A stretch of 64,000 nucleotides of DNA from Pararge aegeria (GCF_905163445.1 NC_053195.1:7740501-7804500), one strand, 5' to 3'. Shown: positions 44,457 to 55,555, counted from the first letter of the stretch. Numbers and translations: made by a program. The notes: generated by a model not told the origin, from the sequence alone.

Positions 44457-46024
44457 ATATAAATAAAAGCTGAACAAAGTCAATATCTGATTCTTAACTT
44501 CGACTCATACAGAATGCATTGACTAATCTTAAGTTCGCACAAATTCGAAATTAAATCTCACAAGGCTCATTCGATATACTCCCGATTTTGTCAAGCCCCC
44601 GGTCTCAAATCTAGACAGAGCCTACAGCTGTCTACACTTGCCGTTGATACTGAGATATATATATTTCGCATTCTATCTGTTTAAACGTTTCCTACTCAAT
44701 CCGTTACGCTAACCAAGGCTGTACCTAAAAATCAGCGCTGCAGTAGTCAAATACTGCAGCATAATCTTCAGGTAGCAAGCAGCCTTTTCAGCTGAGGCAC
44801 GCACCTTTAGGGTAGGCTTGTTTGTAATTTTGTGTATAATTATTTTTAAAGCAGTTAATAATAAGTTTATTTATATGTAAAAGCTTAATAAATTTAGTTA
44901 AAATTGTTATTAATCAATAATAATAATAATAATAATATCTTTATTTTATCAGAAAAACGTATACATTTCATTAGTGTTAGGCCCTGTCTCCTGCGGTAGT
45001 TTAAACTGTGTTACAAGAGGCAGTGTCTTCCCTATATCTATGGTCTTATTAACAAACGTTTGACAAATTAGCAGGCAGAATTATATAAAGAAAAAAAATT
45101 AAATAACTAGTAAAAAAAAGGATGATATAAATTTTTGAAGCGGGTGCGTACATTTGCGTTTGTTTGCGGGTGCGCGCGTGTTTGTATGCGTAAATGTCCG
45201 TGTGCGTGCGTGTGTGTGTTTGTGTGTGATTTTTTTTTTGTGAGCCAGAAATATATTGCTGCACAGTGCACTGATTAAATCCGAAGGAAAAGGAGCGTCG
45301 AAATGTGGTGTACAAACCAAATCGACTGCAACATTTTCCGTTACAAAAAGCGATATTAATTCAGATAATTATCTCCATTGTATGACACCAATATTCAGTC
45401 ACGTGCGTACTCATTGGCGATCAATTATCCACAATTTGAAGCACTCAAAGATAGCATGACGACCGTACGAACAATTTGTATATGGCCACTAATTGTGCAG
45501 AGTACTGAACTTTCACAGAGCCATCCAGTAAGTGCTAAATGCAGATAATTAATTTCGGAATGTTAACACGGCCTGATTTTTGTCTCTGCTTTTACTGTTA
45601 TCTCTGATTTTTAAAATTGTTGTTGGGTGATATATTAGAAAATACGTCACCTACAAGAGGTGTTAATTTCAATTTTACTTACTTAAATAAGTGATGCCTG
45701 GATAGCTACCGTTTGTTTTTGTATCGTTGTCGGTATGTCTTATTCTTTATTCAGAGATGAAAGCACAGTCTCAAATTATGTGAGTATGTTACATTATATC
45801 GTATATTTTATCTCCTTTACACATAAAAGTGATGTTAAATAATCTGTCGTTAGCATTTATTTTAATCTCCGTTTAAAAGATAATATAGCCTGATTTAGCA
45901 AATTGTAATAAACTAGAGTTATATATAAATTTGTTATTTTATAGTTTGAATATACTTTAATAGTTTAGATTGAAGTCTCAGGTTTTTCACGTAACAAGAA
46001 AAAACAAGGCTTCAAAAATTATAG
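44457..46024. other. No gene seen; AAT and GT microsatellites
   Basis: An AAT run lies at 44916-44937, followed by ATCTTTATTTTATCAGAAAAAC, probably a minus-orientation LINE 3' end to about 45060. A GT/GC-rich run lies at 45150-45240. A 9-bp arm fold-back GCTGCAGTA/TACTGCAGC is at 44737-44760. Frames of 88, 73 and 67 codons are driven by the microsatellite or have no resemblance to known proteins. Confidence 0.5.
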
Positions 46025-46350
46025 TATAGTGGGTAAGGTTTCGGGTTTTCTTCCGGCACGCACCTTTTACCCTTCGGAGCTATCTGCGTTTTTAATTCAA
46101 GCAATTAAAGAATATCTTTTGCTTCAACAGTGAAGGAAAAAATCGTAAGGAAATCTACATGCTGTAAATTTTACATAGTGTTCCCAAAGTGAATTGAAGT
46201 TTAGTGAATTTTATTGAATCCACGAATTGTCAGCGTGGTGGACTACGGCCAAAAACAAACAAACCTAAACCTAAACCTAAACCATCTTGAAACGAGACTC
46301 GTGCCCTGTAGAGAGCTGGTGATGGGTCGGTAATGATGAAAAAACTAACG
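46025..46350 (+). mobile_element. SINE-B, worn, plus orientation
   Basis: The head is barely visible. CGGCACGCACC, TTCGGAGCTATCTGCGTTTTTAA, TTGCTTCAACAGTGAAGGAAAAAATCG, GTCAGCGTGGTGGACTACGGCC, CTCGTGCCCTGTAGAGAGCTGG and GATGGGTCGGTAATGATGA follow the order of the copy at 59.4 kb. The usual TTAACCCCTTCTC block is replaced by an AAACCTAAACC run at 46253-46283. Confidence 0.7.
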
Positions 46351-46559
46351 ACGGGTAAACATTGAATAAAAAAAGCCAAAAAAAAACCTATTTTCGAACG
46401 TATATTTTGTTAAAAATCACAGCAGTTATATCCAAAAAAATAGCGATCTATTGTTGTTCAGATAAATTACCAACACTGATCGTTAATCGATTGTCCCACA
46501 GTCGAATTCCTTTTTTTAACAACAAAGACATAATAACAGGCGCATCCAGGAAATGAATT

Positions 46560-46990
46560 AATTCTGCAGCAAATTACTCTGTACAATTAGTCTAGATTGC
46601 CCATTAAAAGCGTCAGAGATTCATGCAAATGACCCTTACATACTCGTACGTATTTCAGACTGACAATCAGCACCAATCAATAATCTATTGGCAGACTAAT
46701 GACTAGCCAAGGATGCCCGCCGGTTGCCACCGACAATTATTGGTAGCCGCCGATTCTAATTGGACCCTCTGGATAATAATTGGAATAATTAAAACTGAGA
46801 ACTGTATTGATGCGCGCTCGTTGACAATTTGCGAAATCTGTGTCATGATTAATCTAAGATGGAATGATTTGTGCATTTACATTTTGTGTTTAGCTTCAGC
46901 GTCGAATAATAATTGTAACTTTTGCATGATGAGTGCTATTAGGTACTATCACATAGTTATGTTTAACCACTCATCTACACTCTTGCCTTA
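46560..46990. promoter_or_regulatory. Candidate regulatory stretch, unproven
   Basis: No repeat is recognisable here and the base composition is more balanced than in the flanks. Short words resembling transcription-factor sites cluster: an octamer ATGCAAAT at 46623-46630, several ATTA/TAATTA cores (46780-46792), and TGATTAAT at 46846-46853, which resembles an Exd-Hox site. Such words are frequent in AT-rich DNA, so this is only a suggestion. The 92-codon frame at 46713 starts with TTG or a late ATG and has no known domain. Confidence 0.2.
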
Positions 46991-47774
46991 AAAGCATGAT
47001 ATGTCCACAGAATTAAGAATATACAGAAACCGTTTAGACGACTAATATTGAAGCATCAAAACCATTCCACTTTAGATTGGTTTCTCGAACAAACGGCTAG
47101 TCACTTCATACTATTTAGCAGTTGAAAGTCATTATATTACCTCAAATGTTCCTAGCATTCACCATAAAATTTTTGGACACAATGCCCTGCATACAATAAT
47201 GGAATAATGGCTTAATTCAATGGACATTCGACTTCAGAACATTAAAACATTTTGGAATCTACTTCAACGCGACCTAAAATGCCTACCGTGAACATTCCAG
47301 TTTCAACTTTTTTTTATTTTTTATTTGTCTAATTAAAATTAATAATAAAAATAATAAGTGTATCTCGTTATAAATAACTAACACTATCTACTAATCGTAT
47401 TTCTGGCGAAAAATACCGTTTTGCCAGAAATACGATTACAAATAACATTTCATTTTTGGCTTTAAAGAACTGCATAGATTTTACAATATACTTATGTGTG
47501 ACATGTAGGGCCTCAAAATAGAGCATTGAACTGCAATAATCCTCGCGCTGATTCACATTTGTTTATGAATTATTTTATAGTCATAATTAATGAACAAATG
47601 CCTCTTGCGAGTCTGATCTGTTTGAGGCCGCCAAAATAGACTAGCTTGGACCTAAGTGTGGGGTCCTTGGTTGCATAACTCAATTTGTCATAAAAATGTT
47701 ATTTGACGGAACAAATTTGCAAAAACTTATATTCTTATCTAAATTTTTCTGTACTTGTCAACGAAGGATTTTTT
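46991..47774. other. No gene seen apart from one fold-back
   Basis: AT-rich. It contains the inverted repeat at 47392 and nothing else I recognise. Confidence 0.5.
47392..47438. repeat. Perfect 16-bp inverted repeat, 15-nt spacer
   Basis: Arms 47392-47407 and 47423-47438 (TAATCGTATTTCTGGC and its exact complement) enclose GAAAAATACCGTTTT. The AAAA and TTTT within the spacer extend the stem past a bulged G, leaving a small loop. Confidence 0.93.
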
Positions 47775-48255
47775 TTTTATAATCGATGGACCAATCAGAT
47801 GTCCAGCCTAGTGGCAAGTGGAAAATATTTATATTATTATTTTTAATAATCTTTATATTATTATATATTATATTTATATATACTTTTTTAGTTTTTTTTT
47901 TTTTTTTTTTATTGTGACTGAGGGAGATAACAACGATAATGCTGTGTACACCTATAATTGATTATTGTAATGGCACTAGACAGAATTTGTTATTCTAACA
48001 CATAATTTTGTTTTTTTATGAATGTAGTTACAATTAATTGCTGGTGCGTCTTACGAATAAATAAATAAATAAAACTATAACCTACAAACAGGGCAACACA
48101 TCTCAGAGCATGCAAGAAACACGTCCCGCAACGCACTGTACTGTTTAAACCAACCTGAGGTGTACGTGTACACCTGTGCTTGTGATTACACCGGCAACTA
48201 CGCTCTTCAGACCGGAAAACAGCATTACAACATTGTTATTTTAGAGCAGAAATAA
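47775..48255 (-). mobile_element. Family E repeat, minus orientation, interrupted
   Basis: The first piece (ATGGACCAATCAGATGTCCAGCC.AGTGGCAAGTGGAAAA) and the second (ACAAACAGGGCAACAC, GCATGCAAGAAACACGTCCCGCAACGC, ACCAACCTGAGGTGTACGTG, GATTACACCGGCAAC, CAGACCGGAAAACAGC) are collinear with family E at 63.2 kb. They are separated by an insertion at about 47829-48070. Confidence 0.7.
47829..48070 (+). mobile_element. Inserted retroelement-like segment with AATA tail
   Basis: About 240 bp inside family E. It holds a run of 19 T (47892-47910), GTGACTGAGGGAGATAACAACG, GGTGCGTCTTACG and an AATAAATAAATAAATAAA end. The tail and position suggest a 5'-truncated LINE or SINE in plus orientation. The flanking duplication cannot be told apart from the A-rich tail. 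Confidence 0.5.
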
Positions 48256-49593
48256 GCATACTACTTCCCCAGATGAGCTCTATCATAAAATAATTCTACT
48301 ACTACTATCTGCGTGATAGTAGCAGTAAGTCTGAAACATCTCTGATATTTTCAAAACACTTGCAAGTGAATGTATCAGAAACATTTGCATACTAGTTAAT
48401 TGTGGCTTAATACTTATCTCGCATTCCCGTACGCGTATCTTATTACAGCATTTAATAGAATAAGTGACACTTACAAATAGTTTGCATCCAATATCGTCTA
48501 TCAACGTTTTTACTGCAAGACACACAATCTTAATGTACAGATATCCAATAAAGACGGGTGTAATGTAAAGAATAATTAGCTCTAGGGACCACCGAGTCGT
48601 CATGCCCACGCATCCTGTGTCCCATAAACTAGTGGGGTAAGGAATCCCACCACAATTGTTGTGTCCGGTGTTAATAAAACGGCGTATATTTTAGCTATTT
48701 TGACAGTTCGGAGCTATTCGTAACACGTAATACGCACGGCGCTGACGAATAACGAGCACAGAAGCTTAATTATTTGAGGTAGCTGTGTATGCTATTTGTA
48801 TGGCGAATGTAGATTGTTGTTTTCTAGTCTTCTTTAATTAATAAGCACTCTGATAATTAAAAATGATTACTTAATCTTTTGTTATCAAGCAGTATTTCCT
48901 TATTTATGTACATTATTAACTTAGAAAAAATTACTTGGATGAGATTTTCTCATTGAAAAATATACAGCCCTTAAAAGGGATTTGTGCTTAAACCAAACCA
49001 CATACAGTAATAATAATAATATTTTTTTTTATAAATTTTTAATAGTGTTTTTTATTTTATTTTAAGCATTGTTAAGAATTAAAAAAAATTTAAAGGAATA
49101 AATGATAGAATTATAACAATAATAATAATAGTTTTTATTTGCTTAAAAGCACAATGTTTTTTCTAAAATTACCCTGACTGTGACTTATTTGTTAAAAATA
49201 CTCTCTAATACTTACATTAAAATGTATCGTTGTGCGCAAAACTAGGAAATGGGTGGATGGATTTGATTTGCTTTGTTTGTCTTTAAACATAATCAGAAGA
49301 AATAAAAAGTTCCAAAGCGCAGCCATCAAAAACCTACCTACCTATAAGAATCTGCACTTCAGATTACTTTTACATATATTATAAATGCGAAAGTGAGTTT
49401 GTTTTATGTCCTTACTTTACGCCTTAGTCAAGGAACCAATTTAACGAAGAAAGGAACCGTACGACTTATTCACCGTAGGTAACAACGCCGGGCGCAGTAG
49501 TGTTATGAATTATTCACACTTACCTTCTTGTATCTATCTTATTGTTTTTAATACACTATGCATGCCGTTTCATAAAACTAAGTTTTATAAACA
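48256..49593. other. No gene seen; small LINE-tail fragments
   Basis: A 108-codon minus-strand frame at 48283-48609 shows no recognisable domain. AATAATAATAGTTTTTATTTGC at 49119 and TATTATAAATGCGAAAGTGAGTTTG at 49375 are short pieces of LINE 3' ends. The second matches one end of the repeat at 58.6 kb. Otherwise AT-rich. Confidence 0.45.
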
Positions 49594-50036
49594 TTCATTC
49601 ATTGTTCAAGCTACTGAACTGTGGAATGTAATGTCCCAATAAGCATACGACAGTCAAGGTCACTAGACATATTCAAAAATGCTGTTAAAGCCCATTATCC
49701 TGAGCAATAAAGACAACAGTGATTAACTGTTACTCATATTTAAGTATGTTTTAGTATATATTAGTTTGTTATTTTTTATATTTATTATTATTAGTATTTT
49801 ATGTGTGTAATCTTGATAAGTATTAGTGTGTAATTGTTCGTAAGTATGTATATAATAATACACCCCACTAATCGGTTTCCCTTGGTTTTCCTAATCCTAA
49901 GGTTGCCTGGAAAAGATCGCTACTAAGCGATAAGGCCGCCCTTTGTATCCTACTTTTAAAGTTTTTTTTTGTTGTGTCCATTGTTCTTTTTTACTATTTG
50001 TGGTGTACAAATAAAGTGTATAAATAAAAAAAATAA
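49594..50036 (+). pseudogene. LINE-F: frameshifted reverse-transcriptase C-terminus and full 3' UTR
   Basis: The end of a non-LTR retrotransposon ORF. One frame gives FIVQATELWNVM (the LWN motif at 49619-49627). After a frameshift, another gives ISIRQSRSLDIFKNAVKAHY and a TAA at 49708-49710. This LWN..IR.S.S...FK pattern is the standard C-terminus of Jockey/CR1-type elements. The 3' UTR follows, with AAGGTTGCCTGGAAAAGATCGC, AAGCGATAAGGCCGCCCTTTG and GTGGTGTACAAATAAAG, and an A-rich tail. This copy shows that the six UTR-only fragments come from a LINE. Confidence 0.8.
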
Positions 50037-50148
50037 AAATAAATATGTACCTAATTATTAAATACTTGTGCCAATAATTAAAAAGCTGTCAAATCGTTAC
50101 ATTTTTTTTCATACAGTCACGCTTCATAATACTTTGTGCGCCGTTCAA
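50037..50148. other. Short AT-rich spacer
   Basis: Nothing recognised. Confidence 0.5.
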
Positions 50149-50230
50149 CAGGGTGGTATGTCTCAAATAATGGCTGGAAGCAACTAGTCCCCGCCTACAG
50201 TGCTCGTGAAAGCGTTCAGCTTACAACTTG
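50149..50230 (+). mobile_element. Family Q fragment
   Basis: GGTGGTATGTCTC, CCCGCCTACAGTGCTCGTGAAAGCGTTCAGC.TAC is a familiar internal part of the same class of repeat as 11.4 and 56.3 kb. Confidence is limited because these words are absent from the other copies here. Confidence 0.4.
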
Positions 50231-50929
50231 ATTTGTGATTTAAAAGATTATTACTTGTACACTCTATTATTGAGTTTCTGTAATTTAGTTTAAAGGTTCA
50301 ATTGCTTTGTAATTTTAAACTATACAAGACAGAAAATTAAAAGAAAAGACGACTACTAAAATAAATGTTACGCCAAATAAAAAGTAAATAATCAAAAAAT
50401 AATTAAGCTTAATATGCCTAACAACTAGCTTCCAGTTGCGAAAAACTTCTCATAACTTTGATAGAAAATGTGAATGCATCCCGATATAGAGCCGTGATGC
50501 TACTTTGTGTGATTGCGTAAACGATGCATATTTATGCAACAGCATCAATCACAGTTTATTACCTGAAGAGTCATTTTTTGAAGATTTCCTTTGGATGTCT
50601 GCGAAACTCGAAATCAATTCTATATGAAATTACAACTTAACTATTTCGGTATAAGATCCTTTCGATAAAAAAAAGTTTTTTTTTAAATCAGTCTGTATTT
50701 CACGGATTTAGGGAAAAAAAATCATCCAACTTGAAAACGTCCTCCTTCTATAAGTTAATTATAAGTCAGGTTATTTTACCCGATAAAGTAATATTAGCCA
50801 TTTACCTGTAGGTACCTACTATGTACGAGTACATCCAACTCGGATAGACGTCTATCGGTTGTACGATGACTATCTACATTTTTTTTTACATTTATGTTCA
50901 TGTCGTGTCCTCTTCCTGCGGGAATATAA
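50231..50929. other. No gene seen
   Basis: AT-rich. A 14-bp perfect palindrome GATAGACGTCTATC is at 50843-50856. Confidence 0.5.
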
Positions 50930-51005
50930 CTGAAAACAGAGAGGAGCGTCTTCTATGCTACTACTACCATATACTGCGAGCACCAACCCGCTCTTTTGGT
51001 GGAAT
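50930..51005 (+). mobile_element. Family Q fragment
   Basis: CTGCGGGAATATAACTGAAAACAGAGAGG, CTACTACTACCATATACTGCGAG and CCAACCCG match 56350-56425 in order. Confidence 0.6.
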
Positions 51006-53097
51006 TTAACGAATATCAAACATCTTAATAATTATCGGGATCGATGGCCGAACGTGCTTTCCAAGGTAAAGAACAATGCCAATTTCCTATCTTCCTAAAT
51101 GGAGCCCCTATTACTGAAAATAAATAAGTACTGAAAGTTTCTCGACAAGAAGATTCAATAAGTATCTACGAAAGTACGTACCTAAGTACCTATTATTGAC
51201 GCGACAAAAGAATCGTAGCCAGGTCCTCGTGATCAGTAAGTCAAACATTAAATAACCATCACTAGACAAACAAGGCAGTGAAAAATATAGACGCAAACGT
51301 TTCTGCTCTGGTTTTTGGTACCACCGGTTTGTGAAAACTGTAAAGTATCATTGAGTACATGTATTAAAATTCATCGTTCTTGTGATGGTCCCGAAATGAT
51401 TGATATGATGATGATGATGATGTTTATATTAATGATTGTATAAAAAGATTATATAAGTGACAACAATAATCTATAAAGAAATGCTTGCAATTACGTCATT
51501 TAAACTGTACTAAAGACGTTTCAAATGGTACCAAAATATGAATAGGTACTCGTACATGATCCTAACGCCCACTGTGAACACTTTTTCATTTCATTCATAA
51601 CGTTTCCTTAGTCTGCCACGGTCCTAACAATGAACAACAGTGAAGTCCATTGACTCCGATTTTCCCTTTTTTAAGCATTTTTATTTTTTATTTATATCAC
51701 TTTTATGACAATTTTATTAAGGCCCAGCGATGCCTACGCAGTTTACCTCTCATTCATTAGAATGATACGTGTCTTGAAATAAGAAATACCGTATGACTAC
51801 ATTATGGTTTCCCCTTCACGTTTAACTAACTACCTAAGTTATTTTGTTTGCTTAAAAAAACTTTTGTTTCTTATTGTCATACTACTTGTTACGCGTGGCT
51901 TTGCTTTATTGTGAGATACATAGGTAGATAAACAAAAGGTTTTTGATTTTTTTTCAAATGCTTTTCCATATCCTAACCGTAATTAAGTAAGTAATTAGTT
52001 TTTAGTGAACCTGTGAGATGGTGAAATCTAAAGGATATACTGACTAGCTTCTGGGTTTTGGCCAGCGCCGGATTAATAACGTAGCAACTATATAACTACC
52101 CACAAAATCGTAACCTAAGTATAGAAATCAAATACGTATTGTATTTAAGATACGTTTCTGCGTTTTTAAGATACGTATTGAGTAATGAATTGTATTTTTA
52201 CCACCTATACTTTACTTAAGAACCCATAGCAGATCAAGGGCTCTTCAAAAGAATTTGTTACGGGCCTCGAGTTTGCTTAATCAGGCACTGGTTCTGTTTT
52301 GTTTTAGTTTTATGTATCATAAAAGTATACGTATCGAAAGTGCCTTGATAAAGATTAATAATCCTTAATATAAATGTGTTGGTTTAATTGCTTGTTTGTT
52401 TGTCCGTCCCTCACGCACTAATCAACTTCAGGCTAAAGAATCATTTATTTCTCTTAAAGAATAATTTTACATATTCATTTACAGAGAAATCATATTCTTT
52501 GATTAGAAATATTGTGTATTGTAAAAAAAAAAAAGGAGAGTAACCATAGACTATGTTTTATTCTAGGATAACAAACGTTTTCCAAGGTTTTTGCAATAAA
52601 CAGTAATAAACGCAGACGAATAGCGCGGGCCACGGTTAATATTTCAGTAAAGAAAGATTTCAATTTTGGACATTTATCTGCATCCATCTTTTGTCGCTTG
52701 CAATTGAACGATGACATGATAAGAATCTCTCTCGATAGAGGACGGTGCTGCTCAAACGATGGCAGCAAATCACTTGAAATTTATACTGTATGCATCAAGT
52801 ACAAGTAACTTTTAACTTAAAGTTAAATAATTTTATGAAGATTGCTTTATTGGTTTTTGTTGTAATGTTACTTACTAATTGGAATGTCTTTCGCAGTAGG
52901 TCAAAATTATACGTTTTGTGTCAGAAATACATATTTTAAATATAGAACCGTTTAAAATATGTTTTGCCTGGCATACCTAGTAATAATGATTATAAATATA
53001 CATTGTTTTGTTTTTCACTTTATTGAAATATACGGCACGAACTTGTTATTATCACGAGTAAATTTGATACAGACTGATAGAGTTTATATTACACAAC
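51006..53097. other. No gene seen; GAT microsatellite
   Basis: A GATGATGAT run lies at 51403-51422 beside GATGGTCCCGAAATGAT, a worn LINE tail. TAATATAAATGTGTTGGTTTAATTGCTTG at 52366 is another LINE-tail fragment. The 92-codon minus-strand frame at 52490 is not recognised. Confidence 0.45.
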
Positions 53098-53446
53098 TAA
53101 ATAAATAAAATAAATAAATAAACTACGACAATAAAAATCGCAATCTAGCCCCAAAGTAAGCGTAGCTTGTGTTAAGCGTACTAAGATGACTGATGAATAA
53201 TTTTATATGAATCATCTTCATCATCATTCCAACCCATTACCGGGCCACTACAGGGCACGGGTCTCCCCCCACAATGAGAAGGGGTTATATGAATAACAAA
53301 CAGAAATACTTATAATATATAGATAAAAACTCAGCCACTTAAAAACATTCATGTTCATCACACAAACATTTCACAGTTTTAGGAATCGGACCCACGGCCT
53401 GAGACTTATAAAGCCGGGCTACTGCCAACTGCGCCAGTTCGCCGTC
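53098..53446 (-). mobile_element. SINE-A, minus orientation, interrupted by SINE-B
   Basis: Tail (AATAAATAAACTACGACAATA), GCCCCAAAGTAAGCGTAGCTTGTG, ACTAAGATGACTGATGAATAATTT, then a 72-bp SINE-B fragment. It then resumes with AACAAACAGAAATACTTATAATATATAGAT, ACATTCATGTTCATCACACAAACA, the complement of a worn B box, and CAACTGCGCCAGTTCGCCGTC. Confidence 0.85.
53213..53284 (-). mobile_element. SINE-B 3' end nested in SINE-A
   Basis: A 72-bp 5'-truncated SINE-B in minus orientation: CATCTTCATCATCATTCC, AACCCATTACCGGGCCACTACAGGGCACGGGTCTCC, CACAATGAGAAGGGG. It is flanked by an exact 10-bp duplication, TTATATGAAT, at 53203-53212 and 53285-53294. This is the classic product of target-primed insertion and dates SINE-B activity after this SINE-A copy. 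Confidence 0.92.
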
Positions 53447-53571
53447 TATTTAAATGATTATAGAAGGAAAGTATTATGTCCAGTCCTAGCACATTTTTAA
53501 AGGAATCGGTTAAATATTACGCTGTTTTGTTAGTTTCAAATAATAATATATTTTATATGTCTTGTAATTTT

Positions 53572-53826
53572 GACGGCCGACTGGCGCAGTGAGCATCGAC
53601 CCTGCTTTCTGTGTCCAAAGCCGTGGGTTCGATTACCATAACTGGAAAATGTTTGTGTGATGAACATTAAATGTTTTTCAGTGTCTGGTTGTTTGTCTGT
53701 ATATTATAAGTATTTATGTATATTATTCAAAAATTTTTCATTAGTCATCTTAGTAGCCATAACACAAGCTACGCTTACTTTGGGGCAAGATGGTGATGTG
53801 TGTATTGTCGTAGTATATTCATTTAT
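53572..53826 (+). mobile_element. SINE-A, full length, plus orientation
   Basis: The reference copy for the family. The tRNA-like head GACGGCCGACTGGCGCAGTGAGC has an A box at about 53582-53594, and the B box GGGTTCGATTACC is near 53625. The body runs GAAAATGTTTGTGTGATGAACAT, TTTTTCAGTGTCTGG, TTAGTCATCTTAGTAGCC, AACACAAGCTACGCTTACTTTGGGG and GATGTGTGTATTGTCGTAGTATATT. It lies head to head with the minus-strand copy 125 bp away. A 64-codon frame is incidental. Confidence 0.9.
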
Positions 53827-54204
53827 GTACACCAACAACGAAAAAAAATAAGTAAAATAATCTCCTTTTATAGTTTATCGTATGTTAATCTACAGCAAGT
53901 TCTCCCATAAGCTCTATTATATCCGGATCTCGTTGAGTTAATCTTATTCAAATATGCATTTCACGTTTGCTGCAGTGAACACGAGGCTTATCTTGTTATC
54001 GCAAGGAGCTTGAATCCCGACAAATTATTTCATTAGGAACTTAACTTTAAGGCTTAGTGTTCACTTATCTACGGATGTCGTTTCGGTATGATGTAATGTT
54101 TAATTGTAAAAATAACATTGCAATATTGCAATCCGCAAGGAATGGAGTAAAATAGCATGAATACTGGGTTAATAGTTACTGAGAAAAATCTTCACTTACT
54201 ATGG
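53827..54204. other. No gene seen
   Basis: AT-rich spacer with nothing recognised. Confidence 0.5.
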
Positions 54205-54330
54205 CTAAATCCTTTCTAAGGTTGCCTGGAGATTGCTGTGAGCAATAAGGCCGGCTTTGCATTTTTACTTTATACTCGTTACGGTTTCTTTTCCTATTTG
54301 TTATACGTGCAATAAAGTAAACTTCTTCTA
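54205..54330 (+). mobile_element. LINE-F 3' end
   Basis: AAGGTTGCCTGGAGATTGC, GAGCAATAAGGCCGGCTTTGC, then T-rich sequence and GTGCAATAAAGTAAAC. UTR only. Confidence 0.7.
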
Positions 54331-54534
54331 AATCCAAGACAATAGTATATATTAACCGCGGTTGTTCGAATTCCGAAAAAAAATAATTAAAAAATAAAAG
54401 ACAATAAAGCACAGTTTAACACATTCGCACTTAAATCAGTATTTTTAAAAATCCCACGCTAGTTTTACGGGGAAGGAAATGATAAAATTTTTGATACATC
54501 TAATTTTTTATAATACGAACTAAATGACAACCGC

Positions 54535-54765
54535 AGAGGCTACCTCTGTGGCCTTATAAGTACAATTCCCGGATTCGAACCCGGGCAGCGACAATTTGGA
54601 AATTTATAATATGAGAATTAAAACAAGACGTGCCCACCAAGCGATTCAGCGTTCTGGTACAATGCCGCATAGAGACAGACAAACATCGCTACAATTTTCG
54701 ACTGCATCATTACTTACCACTAGGTGAAAATGCAAAGACTTACTGGTAGTAGAATAAAAAAAAAA
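54535..54765 (+). mobile_element. SINE-C with tail
   Basis: B-box region CCCGGATTCGAACCCGGG (a strong palindromic T-arm), AGCGACAATTTGGAAATTTATAATATGAG, a deletion of the GGTCTGGTGGGAGGC segment, then GACGTGCCCACCAAGCGATTCAGCGTTCTGGTACAATGCCG, GACTGCATCATTACTTACCACTAGGTGA and an A-rich tail. Confidence 0.75.
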
Positions 54766-55324
54766 TAAAAGTATTCATATCTTTTACTTTTACTGTCTAG
54801 TATTAAATAGTGCCACGCTGGTTCTTTGCACAAAGGCTGTAGCAGATTTTTACCTGTGACAAGAAAAGGTACAAAAATTTAAAACAAAGTAGTGTAGACT
54901 CTACCTAAGTTATGAAGTGTCCGTAAACTACATATGTACATGCTACCAGCTTGCGCAGGCGATGTGAGTTGCGCTGAGATTCTTCCTACTTGTAATTTGA
55001 TAGCCGCACCTTGTAACTACAAAGTGGAATCCCCTTTGACCTTACATTTTTTAACGATGCTCGTGGTGCGATTATGCGAATAATCAGCAAGTCGGAAGGT
55101 TACGTTGATTGATAAACCATACCAATTTAGCAACAAAAGTTTACTCACATCCACATTCGAGCGCGCGCAAGAGTGTACCTACACTATGTAGTATTGTTAT
55201 CAATATTTCCATATTTTTTTCATGCAACTAGGGCCTAGTTAAAAGATATATAGGGCCTATATAAAATACCTAAATCACATAAGATACGATACAAATTAAG
55301 ACACAATACAAAAACTTTTAATTA
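54766..55324. other. No gene seen
   Basis: No recognised repeat. GAGCGCGCGCAAGAGTG at 55158 is a small GC-rich spot. Confidence 0.5.
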
Positions 55325-55430
55325 TACAAGAATGAATGAATGAATACACTTTTATTGTACACCACATAAACATATAGTCAATAAAAATTTAACAAAAAGT
55401 GTACAATTTAACAACTACAAGAATACGGAA
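55325..55430 (-). mobile_element. LINE-F-type 3' end, minus orientation
   Basis: GAATGAATGAATGAATACACTTTTATTGTACACCACATAAA is the complement of a GTGGTGTACAATAAAAGTG end with an ATTC tail, the same arrangement as the nested fragment at 27574. Confidence 0.65.
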
Positions 55431-55555
55431 GGAAAAAAAACTTTTGAATCAATTTTCTTGGTTTTTTGAATCAATAATTTCTGCAGCCATAATCAAACTT
55501 TACCTACATTTTTTTTATATTGTTATCTATGTTGATCATTAAAAATGTATTTATA

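Noticed and set aside
46253..46283. CCTAAA repeats resembling a telomeric repeat
   Set aside because: Only about three units, inside a SINE-B copy where the family has TTAAACC-like sequence. Insect telomeres use TTAGG/CCTAA, and no array is present. It is better read as local slippage.
48283..48609. 108-codon minus-strand frame as a membrane protein
   Set aside because: The hydrophobic start is typical of AT-rich random sequence. No homologous motif is seen, and its left end abuts a family E repeat.
50843..50856. 14-bp perfect palindrome as a regulatory operator
   Set aside because: Single occurrence, length close to chance expectation for a 64-kb window, and no supporting context.
53572..53640. 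Genuine tRNA gene
   Set aside because: The A and B boxes are present, but the sequence continues without an acceptor stem into the SINE-A body, and the same unit occurs eight times. It is a tRNA-derived SINE head. The same applies to 9395, 23398-23460, 55556 and 59378.
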